A DNA stretch of 64,000 nucleotides from Staphylococcus auricularis (GTDB taxonomy: Bacteria; Bacillota; Bacilli; Staphylococcales; Staphylococcaceae). Under the pieces are notes generated by a model, which saw nothing but the letters and a program-made list of their open reading frames with translations, had not been told where the DNA came from and made no database searches. A program made the position numbers and the translations under genes. The stretch is taken from NCBI RefSeq assembly GCF_001500315.1, contig NZ_LLER01000015.1, forward strand, positions 1 through 64,000, in the 5' to 3' direction. Positions within the stretch are counted from its first letter, which is position 1; the number at the start of each line of letters is the position of its first letter. Below, one piece after another: positions 41,506-51,415 of this stretch.

Positions 41506-41889
41506 CCCCTTTGTTTGAGTAAAAATGTTTTTATTGAATGATTATACACATAAATATTCATAATATGTAGCGTTTTCTTAAAATATTTTGGTATATAATG
41601 CTTTCAATACAATAATGATAACGGTTACATGGTAGAAAACGATATTTTGAATAAAATGATTGCATTATGCATAGAAAACTAACAACTATACTAATGTTTT
41701 TGAAAATAGCACAATCTTTGATAAATAAGTAACATATTTTGCATGCGAAAAGGGAACAGTAGGAGTAATCGTTTGCCCTCAGATGAAAAAGGTCTGATTC
41801 ATTAGCCGACGATATGAAAATACTTAGATTTTTAACGGGAAGTTTGATACAATTTTGTAATGAATGAGTTAGAAGGAGGCTTTTAATTA
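41506..41889. other. Divergent putP/gatC regulatory region
   Basis: A 384-bp gap with no ORF. It contains a cre-like site (see next entry) on the putP side. On the gatC side there are two short stems (AGGG/CCCT and TCAGA/TCTGA, about 41755-41800) and the gatC SD (AGAAGGAGG). I see no terminator or T-box core. Confidence 0.5.
41616..41629. promoter_or_regulatory. CcpA cre-like site upstream of putP
   Basis: TGATAACGGTTACA matches TGNAARCGNWWWCA in 13 of 14 positions (T for A at position 4). putP is known to be under CcpA control in S. aureus; the site itself is inferred. Confidence 0.6.
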
Positions 41890-42192
41890 ATGACTAAAGT
41901 TACACGTGAAGAAGTATTGCATATTGCGGATTTAGCACGTTTACAAATTCCTGAAGAGGAAGTATCTAATATGCAAGAAACACTTGAAAGCATTTTAAAT
42001 TTTGCGAATCAAATAGATACAGCCGATACAAGTAATGTGAAACCTACATATCACGTTTTAGATTTACAAAATGTATTGCGCGACGATGTTGCTGTAGAGG
42101 GTATTCCTCAAGAAGAAGCGTTAAAAAATGCAAAAGAAACTGAAGATGGTCAGTTTAAAGTACCGGCTGTCATGAATGAGGAGGACGCTTAA
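41890..42192 (+). CDS. gatC: Glu-tRNA(Gln)/Asp-tRNA(Asn) amidotransferase subunit C
   Basis: A 100-aa small subunit, normal length: [40 protein letters not shown], and [16 protein letters not shown]. It stabilises GatA and links it to GatB. SD AGAAGGAGG lies before the ATG. Its stop is followed within 2 nt by the gatA ATG. Confidence 0.97.
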   Translation: MTKVTREEVLHIADLARLQIPEEEVSNMQETLESILNFANQIDTADTSNVKPTYHVLDLQNVLRDDVAVEGIPQEEALKNAKETEDGQFKVPAVMNEEDA

Positions 42193-42193
42193 G

Positions 42194-43651
42194 ATGACGA
42201 TTCGTTATGAGTCTGTAGAAAATTTAATTAACTTAATTAAAAATAAAGAAATCAAACCATCACAAGTGGTCAATGATATTTATGATGCGATAGAAGAAAC
42301 TGATCCTACGATCAAATCCTTCTTAGCTTTAGATAAAGAAAATGCACTCAAAAAAGCACAAGAATTAGATGAATTACAAGAAAAAGACCAAATGGAAGGT
42401 AAACTCTTTGGTATCCCAATGGGTATTAAAGATAACATCATTACTGAAGGTGTCGAAACAACTTGTGCAAGTAAAATGTTAGAAGGTTTCGTACCGATTT
42501 ATGAATCTACTGTAATGAATAAATTGAAAGCTGAAAATGCGGTACTCATTGGTAAATTAAACATGGATGAGTTTGCGATGGGTGGTTCAACTGAAACATC
42601 ATACTTTAAACAAACTGTGAACCCATTCGATCATCTCGCAGTGCCTGGTGGTTCTTCAGGTGGTTCTGCAGCAGCGGTTGCAGCAGGGCTTGTTCCATTT
42701 AGTTTAGGTTCAGATACAGGTGGTTCTATCCGTGAACCTGCAGCGTACTGTGGTATTGTCGGCTTAAAACCAACATACGGACGTGTTTCTCGTTTTGGTC
42801 TTGTTGCCTTTGCCTCTTCTCTAGATCAAATTGGACCATTGACTAGAAACGTTAAAGATAATGCGCTTGTATTAGAAGCGATTAGTGGCGTTGACGAAAA
42901 TGATTCAACAAGTGCGCCAGTAGAAGAAGCGGACTTCACACAAGATATCGGTAAAGATATTAAAGGTATGAAAATTGCATTACCTAAAGAGTACTTAGGT
43001 GATGGGGTTGATGACGACGTTAAAGCATCTGTTAAAGAAGCTGTAGAAACGTTGAAATCTTTAGGTGCAACTGTAGAAGAAGTGTCACTACCTTACACAC
43101 GTTATGGTATTCCTTCTTATTACGTCATCGCATCTTCTGAAGCATCAGCTAACCTTGCACGTTTTGATGGTATTCGCTACGGTTACCATTCACCAGAAGC
43201 AAAAACATTAGAAGAACTATATAAAATGTCAAGAAGTGAAGGCTTCGGTGCAGAGGTACAACGTCGTATCTATTTAGGTACATTTGCGTTAAGCTCTGGT
43301 TACTACGATGCTTTCTACAAAAAAGCACAAAAAGTTAGAACAATCATCAAAAATGAATTTGAAGGTGTCTTAGATAAATATGATGTGATTGTTGGTCCTA
43401 CAACACCTACGACTGCATTCAACTTAGGTGATGAACTAGACGATCCATTAACAATGTACACAAACGACTTATTAACAACACCAGTGAACTTAGCAGGTTT
43501 ACCAGGTATTTCAGTACCATGTGGTATTTCTAATGGCCGACCAATAGGGTTACAAATCATCGGTAAACCATTCGATGAAAAAACACTCTACCGTGTCGCA
43601 TATCAATACGAAACAAAATACAATCTTCATGATGAGTATGAAAATTTATAA
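42194..43651 (+). CDS. gatA: Glu-tRNA(Gln) amidotransferase subunit A
   Basis: 485 aa from ATG 42194 ([12 protein letters not shown]), directly after the gatC stop and with SD GAGGAGG. An amidase-signature enzyme: catalytic Lys in [11 protein letters not shown], cis-Ser in [14 protein letters not shown], and nucleophilic Ser in [12 protein letters not shown]. It hydrolyses glutamine to pass ammonia to GatB for transamidation. It is the second gene of gatCAB. Confidence 0.98.
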   Translation: MTIRYESVENLINLIKNKEIKPSQVVNDIYDAIEETDPTIKSFLALDKENALKKAQELDELQEKDQMEGKLFGIPMGIKDNIITEGVETTCASKMLEGFVPIYESTVMNKLKAENAVLIGKLNMDEFAMGGSTETSYFKQTVNPFDHLAVPGGSSGGSAAAVAAGLVPFSLGSDTGGSIREPAAYCGIVGLKPTYGRVSRFGLVAFASSLDQIGPLTRNVKDNALVLEAISGVDENDSTSAPVEEADFTQDIGKDIKGMKIALPKEYLGDGVDDDVKASVKEAVETLKSLGATVEEVSLPYTRYGIPSYYVIASSEASANLARFDGIRYGYHSPEAKTLEELYKMSRSEGFGAEVQRRIYLGTFALSSGYYDAFYKKAQKVRTIIKNEFEGVLDKYDVIVGPTTPTTAFNLGDELDDPLTMYTNDLLTTPVNLAGLPGISVPCGISNGRPIGLQIIGKPFDEKTLYRVAYQYETKYNLHDEYENL

Positions 43652-43666
43652 GGAGTTGGAAAAACA

Positions 43667-45094
43667 ATGCATTTTGAAACAGTAATTGGACTCGAAGTCC
43701 ACGTTGAGTTAAAAACCGACTCAAAAATGTTTTCTCCATCACCAGCACATTTCGGAGCAAAAGCAAATTCTAATACCAACGTGATTGATTTAGCTTATCC
43801 AGGTGTATTACCTGTTGTAAACAGACGTGCTGTTGATTGGGCAATGAGAGCAGCAATGGCTTTAAATATGGACATTGCGACTGAATCTAAGTTCGATCGT
43901 AAAAACTATTTCTATCCAGATAATCCGAAAGCATATCAAATTTCACAATTTGATGAGCCGATTGGTGAACATGGTCATATCGATATAGAAGTTGATGGTG
44001 AAACAAAACGTATTGGTATCACACGTCTTCACATGGAAGAAGACGCTGGTAAATCAACACATAAAGATGGCTATTCATTAGTAGATTTGAATAGACAAGG
44101 TACACCATTAATCGAAATCGTTTCTGAGCCAGATATCCGCTCACCTCAAGAAGCATATGCTTACTTAGAAAAATTACGTTCTATCGTACAATATACAGGC
44201 GTTTCTGACTGTAAAATGGAAGAAGGGTCACTTCGTTGTGATGCCAACATTTCATTACGCCCTGTAGGCCAAGAAGAATTTGGTGTTAAAACAGAGCTTA
44301 AAAACTTAAACTCTTTCAACTATGTACGTAAAGGTCTAGAGTACGAACAAAAACGCCAAGAAGAAGAATTATTAAACGGTGGAGAAATCTTACAAGAAAC
44401 ACGTCGTTTCGATGAATCTACTGGTAAAACTATTTTGATGCGTGTCAAAGAAGGTTCAGACGACTACCGTTACTTCCCAGAACCGGACTTAGTTCCATTA
44501 TATGTAGATGACGAATGGAAAGAACGTGTACGTCAAACCATTCCTGAACTTCCAGACGAAAGAAAAGAAAAATATGTTAATGAATACGGTCTTCCAGCTT
44601 ATGATGCTCACGTGCTTACTTTAACTAAAGAAATGTCCGATTTCTTTGAAGAAGCAGTTGCAAATGGCGCAGATGTAAAATTAACATCTAACTGGTTAAT
44701 GGGCGGCGTGAACGAATACTTGAACAAAAACCAAGTTGAACTTCAAGATACAAAATTAACACCTGAAAACTTAGCAGGTATGATTAAATTACTTGAAGAC
44801 GGTACAATGAGCAGTAAAATCGCTAAAAAAGTCTTCCCAGAGCTTGCTGAAAATGGCGGTGACGCAAAACAAATCATGGAAGACAAAGGTTTAGTTCAAA
44901 TTTCAGACGAAGATACATTACTTCAATATGTCAATGAAGCACTTGATAATAATCCGCAATCTGTTGAAGACTATAAAAATGGTAAAGGCAGAGCGATGGG
45001 TTATCTCGTAGGTCAAATTATGAAAGCTTCAAAAGGACAAGCCAATCCGCAAATCGTTAACAAATTACTAAAACAACAATTAGATAATCGCTAA
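43667..45094 (+). CDS. gatB: Glu-tRNA(Gln) amidotransferase subunit B
   Basis: A 475-aa subunit: [20 protein letters not shown] start, [63 protein letters not shown], and the C-terminal YqeY-like tRNA-binding region ([19 protein letters not shown]). It activates the tRNA-bound Glu/Asp with ATP and amidates it. SD AAGGAGTTGG lies 15 nt after gatA. A terminator follows about 180 nt on. Confidence 0.98.
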   Translation: MHFETVIGLEVHVELKTDSKMFSPSPAHFGAKANSNTNVIDLAYPGVLPVVNRRAVDWAMRAAMALNMDIATESKFDRKNYFYPDNPKAYQISQFDEPIGEHGHIDIEVDGETKRIGITRLHMEEDAGKSTHKDGYSLVDLNRQGTPLIEIVSEPDIRSPQEAYAYLEKLRSIVQYTGVSDCKMEEGSLRCDANISLRPVGQEEFGVKTELKNLNSFNYVRKGLEYEQKRQEEELLNGGEILQETRRFDESTGKTILMRVKEGSDDYRYFPEPDLVPLYVDDEWKERVRQTIPELPDERKEKYVNEYGLPAYDAHVLTLTKEMSDFFEEAVANGADVKLTSNWLMGGVNEYLNKNQVELQDTKLTPENLAGMIKLLEDGTMSSKIAKKVFPELAENGGDAKQIMEDKGLVQISDEDTLLQYVNEALDNNPQSVEDYKNGKGRAMGYLVGQIMKASKGQANPQIVNKLLKQQLDNR

Positions 45095-45475
45095 TTAAAA
45101 ATATCATAAATGATTACAGAGTAAACTTACTATAAAGCCATCCTATAAAGTTAGAACATGTTGATCATGTCTGCTGAACTTGACAAAATGCGCTATTGAT
45201 TTCCAATTGACGTAGTAAAAAGCAGTGCAGACGTGTTCCAGCATCAGTCATTTTCACTTAGAGACTGATGTAAGAAACCATCAACATCTAACTTTTTGGA
45301 TGGTTTTTTGGTTATAATCCTCACAAAATCATTCTGTTAAAATAGTGAAAAACGTTGCGTAAATATCGCAAAGATATCTGAGATTTTTTCACTACAAAAA
45401 TCATGCTAAATACTTTTATAACGCGTTCAAATCAGCTACTATATGATATGAGTATATAAAATTGAGGGATAGCTA
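45095..45475 (+). other. Intergenic region after gatCAB
   Basis: A 381-bp gap with no ORF. A palindromic segment (CATGTTGATCATG) and a hairpin ATCAGTC/GACTGAT lie before the terminator at 45275-45309. The last 100 bp hold the dagK promoter region and its SD (GAGGGATAG). Nothing else is recognised. Confidence 0.4.
45275..45309 (+). terminator. gatCAB terminator
   Basis: AAACCATC pairs with GATGGTTT around a 16-nt loop, then T4. Confidence 0.75.
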
Positions 45476-46447
45476 ATGAGACAAAGAGTAAGAATAATTT
45501 ACAACCCAACATCAGGTAAAGAGCTCTTTAAAAAAATGTTACCTGATGTCTTAATCAAATTGGATAAAGCTGGTTTTGAAGCCAGTGCGTATGCAACTGA
45601 AAAATCTGGTGATGCAACCGTTGAAGCAGAGCGTGCACTTAAAGAAAATTATGATATCTTAATCGCTGCAGGAGGCGACGGGACGCTAAATGAGGTCGTC
45701 AATGGGATTGCAGAAAGACCGAATCGCCCTAAACTCGGTGTGATTCCGATGGGCACGGTGAACGATTTCGGTAGAGCACTTCACTTACCAACCGATATTT
45801 TAAAAGCAATCGATACGATTATTGAAGGATATACTGCACGTGTCGATATCGGTAAAATGAACAGTCGATATTTCATTAATCTCGCAGCAGGTGGGAAGCT
45901 CACTGAAGTCTCTTACGAAACACCAAGCAAACTGAAATCGATTGTCGGCCCGTTTGCTTATTACATCAAAGGATTTGAAATGTTACCTCAAATGAACGCG
46001 ATTGATTTACGCATCGAATATGATGAAGAAGTCTTTCAAGGAGAAGCCTTGCTATTCTTCCTAGGATTAACAAATTCAATGGCCGGTTTCGAAAAACTTG
46101 TGCCCGATGCGAAGTTAAACGATGGTTACTTTACGTTATTAATCGTAGAAAAAGCGAATTTAGCTGAATTAGGCCATATCATGACACTTGCTTCTAGAGG
46201 AGAACACGTTAAACACCCGAAAGTGGTTTATAAAAAAGCTAAATCTATCAACATCTCTTCATTTTCAGAATTACAACTGAATGTGGATGGTGAATATGGC
46301 GGCAAGTTACCAGCTAATTTCTTGAATTTAAAACAACACATTGAAATCTTCATTCCGAATGATACACATAATGAAGAACTCATTCATGACAATCAAGACG
46401 AGGAAGTCATTGAAGACGAAGAAGACAGTCAAGATGAGGAAGCGTAA
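45476..46447 (+). CDS. dagK: Diacylglycerol kinase DagK/DgkB
   Basis: A 323-aa DAGK-catalytic-domain protein: YNPTSGKELFKKMLPDV start, the GGDGTLNEVVNG nucleotide-binding motif near residue 65, IPMGTVNDFGRALHLP, and KLNDGYFTLLIVEK. It phosphorylates diacylglycerol left by lipoteichoic acid synthesis and returns it to phospholipid. The acidic tail (DEEVIEDEEDSQDEEA) is low complexity. It is transcribed alone and ends before a terminator. Confidence 0.95.
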   Translation: MRQRVRIIYNPTSGKELFKKMLPDVLIKLDKAGFEASAYATEKSGDATVEAERALKENYDILIAAGGDGTLNEVVNGIAERPNRPKLGVIPMGTVNDFGRALHLPTDILKAIDTIIEGYTARVDIGKMNSRYFINLAAGGKLTEVSYETPSKLKSIVGPFAYYIKGFEMLPQMNAIDLRIEYDEEVFQGEALLFFLGLTNSMAGFEKLVPDAKLNDGYFTLLIVEKANLAELGHIMTLASRGEHVKHPKVVYKKAKSINISSFSELQLNVDGEYGGKLPANFLNLKQHIEIFIPNDTHNEELIHDNQDEEVIEDEEDSQDEEA

Positions 46448-46588
46448 CATGGAATGATTGTCATCAACGTGTGTGCAAAATTTCAAACGATAGACTCAAA
46501 ACATGATTACAAATCATCATCTTGAAGTGAAATTGGTCTATAGGTTACAATAAGATAACAGTATAACAGGTGAAACAGTTTAGACTAT

Positions 46589-46631
46589 AAGGTTAGGTAT
46601 TGCGAAGCGACAACGATTCCTAACCTTTTTT
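46589..46631 (+). terminator. Terminator hairpin between dagK and rlmD
   Basis: AAGGTTAGG pairs with CCTAACCTT around a loop holding a second short stem, then T6. It ends only about 19 nt before the rlmD ATG. Confidence 0.8.
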
Positions 46632-46649
46632 AATGTGGAGTGAAATGAA

Positions 46650-48017
46650 ATGGCAGTCGTACAAAAAAATGAAGTGAGAGAAGGAGAGGTCATCGATCTC
46701 ACACACGAAGGACATGGAGTAGTAAAGATCGATCGTTATCCTATTTTTATACCTCACGCATTAATCAATGAACAAATAGAATATAAGATTATTAAAGTGA
46801 AGAAAAATTTTGCGATTGGTAAGTTGTTAGAAATTCACGATGCGAGTGAAGATCGTGTCACACCTCCTTGTGTGTATTATCAAAAATGCGGTGGATGTCA
46901 ACTGCAACATATGACTTATCGTGCACAATTAGACATGAAACGAGAACAAGTGGTCAACTTATTCCATAGAAAAGCGGGCTTCGATAGTACGACGATTCAC
47001 GATACGATTGGTATGGAAACACCATGGCACTACAGAAACAAGTCTCAAATTCCTGTAGGTAAAAATAAAGCACAAGAAACGGTGATGGGCTTTTATCGAC
47101 AACGCAGTCATGACATTATTGATATGGATGAATGTTTGATTCAAGATGATATTCATAACGAGGTCATGAATAAAGTGAGAGATTGGCTCAATGAACTGCA
47201 AGTCAGCATTTATAATGAACGTAAGAAAAAGGGAATCGTGCGTCATGTTGTGATTAGATCGGGTCATCATACAGGAGAACTGATGGTAATTTTCGTGACG
47301 AACGGCCGCAAACTAAAACAAAGTCAAACCTTAGTTGATCGCCTCGTTGCTACGTTTCCTAATATCACAAGCATTAAGCAGAATATTAATCAGACACACT
47401 CAAACGTCATTATGGGCGATGAATCCGTAACGTTGTATGGTAAAGATCAAATCGAAGATACTTTGTCCGACGTACGATTTAAAATTAGTGATCAGTCATT
47501 TTACCAAATTAATACTTCACAAACTGAAAAGCTATATCAAAAAGCCATTGATTATGCAGCGTTATCTGGAGAAGAAACCGTGCTGGATACATATTGCGGT
47601 ATCGGTACGATAGGTTTATATATGGCACCTCAAGCGAAGCACGTGTACGGCGTAGAAGTGGTACCGGAAGCGATCACAGATGCAAAAGAAAATGCGACAA
47701 TCAATGGATATCAAAATACGACTTTTGTATGTGGTAAAGCAGAAGAAGTTATATTAGACTGGCAATCAAACGGGATTAAACCCGATGTGGTCATGGTGGA
47801 TCCACCACGTAAGGGCTGTGATGAAACTTTCTTAGATACATTATTAGCTTTAAAACCACAAAAAATTATCTATATCTCATGTAATCCTTCGACTCAGCAG
47901 CGCGATGCGTTACGTCTGTCCTCAAATTATGACTTAGTTCAGATTACACCTGTAGACATGTTCCCCCACACGACACATGTTGAAACGGTAGCACAATTCA
48001 TACGCAAAGATGTTTAA
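46650..48017 (+). CDS. rlmD: 23S rRNA (uracil-5-)-methyltransferase RlmD/RlmCD type
   Basis: A 455-aa protein: TRAM domain at the N-terminus (residues about 8-65), iron-sulfur Cys set C74-x5-C80-x2-C83 with a later Cys near 161 (MDECLIQDD), and the SAM-methyltransferase domain with DTYCGIGTIGLYMA, VDPPRKGCDE and the catalytic motif IYISCNPSTQQRD. It forms m5U in 23S rRNA. In staphylococci one enzyme may cover both positions, hence the two names. Terminator-like hairpin and SD GTGGAGTG lie before the ATG. Confidence 0.93.
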   Translation: MAVVQKNEVREGEVIDLTHEGHGVVKIDRYPIFIPHALINEQIEYKIIKVKKNFAIGKLLEIHDASEDRVTPPCVYYQKCGGCQLQHMTYRAQLDMKREQVVNLFHRKAGFDSTTIHDTIGMETPWHYRNKSQIPVGKNKAQETVMGFYRQRSHDIIDMDECLIQDDIHNEVMNKVRDWLNELQVSIYNERKKKGIVRHVVIRSGHHTGELMVIFVTNGRKLKQSQTLVDRLVATFPNITSIKQNINQTHSNVIMGDESVTLYGKDQIEDTLSDVRFKISDQSFYQINTSQTEKLYQKAIDYAALSGEETVLDTYCGIGTIGLYMAPQAKHVYGVEVVPEAITDAKENATINGYQNTTFVCGKAEEVILDWQSNGIKPDVVMVDPPRKGCDETFLDTLLALKPQKIIYISCNPSTQQRDALRLSSNYDLVQITPVDMFPHTTHVETVAQFIRKDV

Positions 48018-48138
48018 CAAACGTGATAATAATTAACGATGAAACTGAACCATCACACAATTCGGGATTATATGACATGGTGATGGTTCGAAGAATATAC
48101 GATGCCATCTCTAGACATCATCATTAGGAGACAACATT

Positions 48139-48681
48139 ATGTTTTTAGGAGAAATGTTATCAAATTATAAACAACAAAGACGGTTTATCTTAGCACAAAT
48201 CGTCATTACGCTTGTGGCTGTATTGATTGGCTACAGAATTGCTTTCTTTTTTACACATATTATCGAACAAGGATTAGTGATGAACTTAATGTTAGGGGGC
48301 ATTGGGTTTATTTTACTATGTGTGTTTCATTTCTTATTACTTTATCTCTTTTACCGCGTAGCAGCGCCCCAGAAAACGATTGGCTTACAATTACGCTTTG
48401 GTATGGTGAGAGCCCTTATGCCAGAAAATCAGTTTCATAAATGGGTCTACATTTTGATGACCATTGTCCCTTTATTCATCATCTTGATTTTATGGGGCGT
48501 TGTGTTTAGTTATTTTCCTTATTCATCATTGATATTGGTCATGAGTAGCTTTATCGGTTACAGTGCACTTGATTTTTGTCTTGTCCTGTCATCTATGAGT
48601 TCGCAAGTAAAGTATGTTGAAGAGATTCCTGGAGGCTTACGTTTTTATTCAAGTGCGAGACATTTCATGCGAAAATTATAG
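48139..48681 (+). CDS. Conserved-looking membrane protein, unknown function
   Basis: A 180-aa protein with four hydrophobic segments (about residues 17-40, 47-72, 104-125 and 128-150), a basic N-terminus (NYKQQRRF) and a basic end (FYSSARHFMRKL). I do not see catalytic motifs such as HExxH. It sits between rlmD and dinB, with SD TTAGGAGAC and its own promoter space. A 10-bp inverted repeat (48047-48089, GAACCATCAC) without T-run lies before it. I do not recognise a family. Confidence 0.65.
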   Translation: MFLGEMLSNYKQQRRFILAQIVITLVAVLIGYRIAFFFTHIIEQGLVMNLMLGGIGFILLCVFHFLLLYLFYRVAAPQKTIGLQLRFGMVRALMPENQFHKWVYILMTIVPLFIILILWGVVFSYFPYSSLILVMSSFIGYSALDFCLVLSSMSSQVKYVEEIPGGLRFYSSARHFMRKL

Positions 48682-48816
48682 GGGTTAGAAAATGCAGACA
48701 GTGAGAAAAGGTCAGCGTTAAACCATTTAGACAAATGATTAGCAAATCTTTCTCATGCGTGGTACAACTACTGTGAAACCAGCGTGACACAACGTATGTG
48801 ATGAGGAGGTGAGGAA

Positions 48817-49887
48817 ATGGGAGAACGACGTATCATACACATTGATATGGATTATTTCTTTGCGCAAGTAGAAATGCGTGATAATCCGAAACTGAGAGGA
48901 AAACCTGTCATCGTGGGTGGTAAAGCGAGTGGTCGTGGTGTCGTATCTACAGCCTCTTATGAAGCACGTGACTATGGTGTACACTCAGCAATGCCTATGG
49001 CGCAAGCGCATAAACTCTGTCCAGATGGCTATTATGTCACTACGAATTTTGGTGCTTATAAAGAAGCGTCAAACAAAATTATGAGCATTTTCAGAAGTTA
49101 TACAGAAATTGTAGAACCGTTGTCTTTAGATGAAGCTTATTTAGATGTGACAGAACTTGTTCGACCTGATCTTCCAGCCTCACAAATTGCGCAGTATATA
49201 CGCAGAGATATTTACGAAGCCACACAACTGACCTCATCAGCCGGGGTTTCTTATAATAAGTTTTTAGCAAAATTAGCGAGTGGCATGAATAAACCGAATG
49301 CGCTCACAATCATTGATTATAACAATGTCCATGATATATTAATGAATTTAGATATCGGAGATTTTCCAGGTGTGGGTAAAGCATCGAAAGAGAAAATGCA
49401 TGCGCATGGCATTTATACAGGGCAAGACCTCTATGATCAGAGTGAACGTGAACTGGTTTATTTGTTCGGTAAGAGAGGCCATGGCTTATATAATAAAGCA
49501 CGGGGTATTGATCACAATGAGGTGAAGCCGACACGCATTCGTAAATCTGTCGGTACAGAACGTACATTTGCGACAGATATGAATGATGACGAAGCGATAC
49601 TGCAGAAGATTTGGGAGCTCAGTCATAAGACAGCAGAGCGTTTAGCTAATATACAAAAATCAGGCAAAACAGTAACTGTGAAGCTAAAAACGCATCGTTA
49701 TGAAACGATTTCTAAACAACGTAGTTTGAGAGATCCAGTGCGAGATGAAACGACGATTTACAATATTGCTTATGATTTGTATACCGATTTGAAAGAGCCG
49801 GATGTACCGATTCGACTCGTCGGAGTGACAGTGGGTAATTTAGAACAAGTGACGTACGAAAATATGACGATTTACGATTATTTGTGA
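48817..49887 (+). CDS. dinB: DNA polymerase IV DinB
   Basis: A 356-aa Y-family polymerase: [19 protein letters not shown] (metal Asp), [33 protein letters not shown] (catalytic Asp-Glu), [18 protein letters not shown], HhH motif [16 protein letters not shown], and a C-terminal little-finger domain. The beta-clamp peptide at the extreme end is not obvious. It makes error-prone bypass of lesions. SD GAGGAGGTGAGG precedes the ATG. No LexA box is seen upstream. Confidence 0.96.
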   Translation: MGERRIIHIDMDYFFAQVEMRDNPKLRGKPVIVGGKASGRGVVSTASYEARDYGVHSAMPMAQAHKLCPDGYYVTTNFGAYKEASNKIMSIFRSYTEIVEPLSLDEAYLDVTELVRPDLPASQIAQYIRRDIYEATQLTSSAGVSYNKFLAKLASGMNKPNALTIIDYNNVHDILMNLDIGDFPGVGKASKEKMHAHGIYTGQDLYDQSERELVYLFGKRGHGLYNKARGIDHNEVKPTRIRKSVGTERTFATDMNDDEAILQKIWELSHKTAERLANIQKSGKTVTVKLKTHRYETISKQRSLRDPVRDETTIYNIAYDLYTDLKEPDVPIRLVGVTVGNLEQVTYENMTIYDYL

Positions 49888-49925
49888 TTTAGAGTGGGTG
49901 CGTTTCACACTTTTTAGAAAATGAA

Positions 49926-50483
49926 TTAATCTTTATCGGTTAATTGTTTACCGTATACGGATAGCATTTCATCTAAGCTATCGTAGTGTTTAAGTAATCT
50001 ATACGTAATCATAGCACAGGCTTTAGCATCATTTAAGGCATCATGATGACCGTGAAAATCTAAATCATAATAGTCCATCATGTGATTTAACCCGTAGCGA
50101 TGGTTATTGACAGTACGACGAGACAGTTGTAAAGAACAAAAATAAGTCATCGGTGGTGTTTCGAGACCGAGTGCTTGAATACTTGCATGAAGCACACTCA
50201 TATCAAATGCAGCGTTGTGTGCGACGACAGGTAAATCATCGATAAAATCTAACATATAAGGCAACACATAATTGAAGTCTGGGGCATCTTCGACATCTTT
50301 TGGATGGATGCCATGGACTTCAATATTTTTTTGTGAAAAATAGTCATTCGGATTCACTAAGGTATAAAAAGATTCGGTGATTTGATGATCGACTACCTTC
50401 ACCATACCAACGGAACAGATACTTGTCCGTTTACCATTTGCGGTTTCAAAGTCCAAAGCAACGAAAGCTTCTTCATTTGTCAT
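49926..50483 (-). CDS. DnaQ-like (DEDDh) 3'-5' exonuclease
   Basis: A 185-aa protein with the exonuclease motifs ExoI FVALDFETAN (Asp-x-Glu), ExoII VVAHNAAFDMSVLH and ExoIII HDALNDAKACAMI with the HxxxxD signature, as in the DNA polymerase III epsilon fold. It degrades 3' ends of DNA (or RNA); it is not fused to a polymerase. It is convergent with dinB; SD AAGGAAATG lies before the ATG. Confidence 0.88.
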   Translation of the reverse strand: MTNEEAFVALDFETANGKRTSICSVGMVKVVDHQITESFYTLVNPNDYFSQKNIEVHGIHPKDVEDAPDFNYVLPYMLDFIDDLPVVAHNAAFDMSVLHASIQALGLETPPMTYFCSLQLSRRTVNNHRYGLNHMMDYYDLDFHGHHDALNDAKACAMITYRLLKHYDSLDEMLSVYGKQLTDKD

Positions 50484-50749
50484 TTATCGTCATTTCCTTT
50501 CTGATCTTAGAAGATTGATTATGCAATGACTTTAAATAAGATTTGAAGCTACGTCAAGTTTAAGCGACTTCATCGCAGATTGTTGAAGGATGAAAATAGT
50601 GGGGGGAGCACTGAGAGGAACTGGTGAAATGTCAACTAAGCTGAGTGATGGACGTGTGTACGATATTTAAATAATTAGACCTAAAAAAGAAGGAGAGACC
50701 TTGTGCCTCTCCTTCTTTTTGTTTATATATTTTTTAAAGTTCAATTAAA
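50484..50749. other. Interval between exonuclease and ferritin genes, with the ftnA terminator
   Basis: About 266 bp with no gene. On the minus strand the terminator at 50684-50720 follows ftnA. The rest holds the exonuclease promoter region. Nothing else is recognised. Confidence 0.5.
50684..50720 (-). terminator. ftnA terminator
   Basis: AAAAAGAAGGAGAG and its complement form a perfect 14-bp stem with a 9-nt loop and T/A tracts on both sides. Confidence 0.88.
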
Positions 50750-51247
50750 TTAGTCTTCGAATTCGCGTGTTCCAAGATCTTTTTCATAAAGATAAAGTGT
50801 ATTGCAATCGTCACCGATACGTCTTAAGTAATCAATATGAGTTTGGAACATAGATTCTTCTTCAACTTGTTCATCTAAGAACCAGTTTAAGAATGAGATT
50901 GTTTGATAATCTTTTTCTCTTGTTGCGATATCAGATAAATTGTAGAAACGACTTGTCACATCTTCTTCTTGTGCTAAACCGTCTTCAAATGTTTCTAAGA
51001 TTGATTTAAATTCTGTTTTTGGTGCAGGAAGTGCTGTAAATTCAGGTTTAGAACCGCGGTCATCAATATAGTTATAGATTTTTTTACCGTGGAAACGTTC
51101 TTCTTTTGCTTGTTGGATATAGAAGTTTGCGAAACCTTTATAAGAGTGATAGTCGCAATAAGCAGCCATTGCCATATATGCTTGTGCTGCGTAGTATTCT
51201 TGGTTCATTTGTTCATTTAAAGCGTTTAATAATTCATTGTTTAACAT
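50750..51247 (-). CDS. ftnA: Bacterial ferritin FtnA
   Basis: A 165-aa four-helix ferritin: [18 protein letters not shown] (ferroxidase Glu), [17 protein letters not shown] (Glu and His), and [14 protein letters not shown]. It oxidises and stores iron as ferric core in a 24-mer cage. SD GGAGGG precedes the ATG. A PerR box overlaps the -35 region, so peroxide and metal status should control it. Confidence 0.95.
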   Translation of the reverse strand: MLNNELLNALNEQMNQEYYAAQAYMAMAAYCDYHSYKGFANFYIQQAKEERFHGKKIYNYIDDRGSKPEFTALPAPKTEFKSILETFEDGLAQEEDVTSRFYNLSDIATREKDYQTISFLNWFLDEQVEEESMFQTHIDYLRRIGDDCNTLYLYEKDLGTREFED

Positions 51248-51277
51248 TTTTATCCCTCCAATTTTGAAGCTACTTGT

Positions 51278-51319
51278 AGTATAGCATAGTTTATTCTCAT
51301 TAGTAAATAATAATTATAA
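51278..51319 (-). promoter_or_regulatory. ftnA promoter with PerR box
   Basis: On the minus strand TTTACT (51302-51307) and TATACT (51278-51283) form a -35/-10 pair with an 18-bp spacer. TTATAATTATTATTT (51305-51319) matches the PerR box TTATAATNATTATAA in 13 of 15 positions and overlaps the -35. S. aureus ftnA is a known PerR target; the site is inferred by match. Confidence 0.8.
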
Positions 51320-51415
51320 TCTAAGGTTGAAAATGTCATTTTCTAATTGAGAATGTTTTAGCTTCAAGACCGAACATGCTATAATAATTGAGTGAATTAA
51401 ATAGGAGGGTAACGA

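Noticed and set aside
41730-41889. T-box-like sequence before gatC (GGGAACAGTAGGAG)
   Set aside because: There is no T-box core (TGGNACC) and no antiterminator/terminator pair. The similarity is limited to a short purine-rich segment.
46959-47270. 103-codon antisense ORF in rlmD
   Set aside because: It lies entirely within a well-supported gene and lacks an SD and recognisable domain.
48047-48089. Inverted repeat GAACCATCAC/GTGATGGTTC as an rlmD terminator
   Set aside because: There is no T-run on either strand, so it is only noted as a possible regulatory hairpin.
48700-48816. LexA box before dinB
   Set aside because: No GAACNNNNGTTC-type match is present upstream of dinB.
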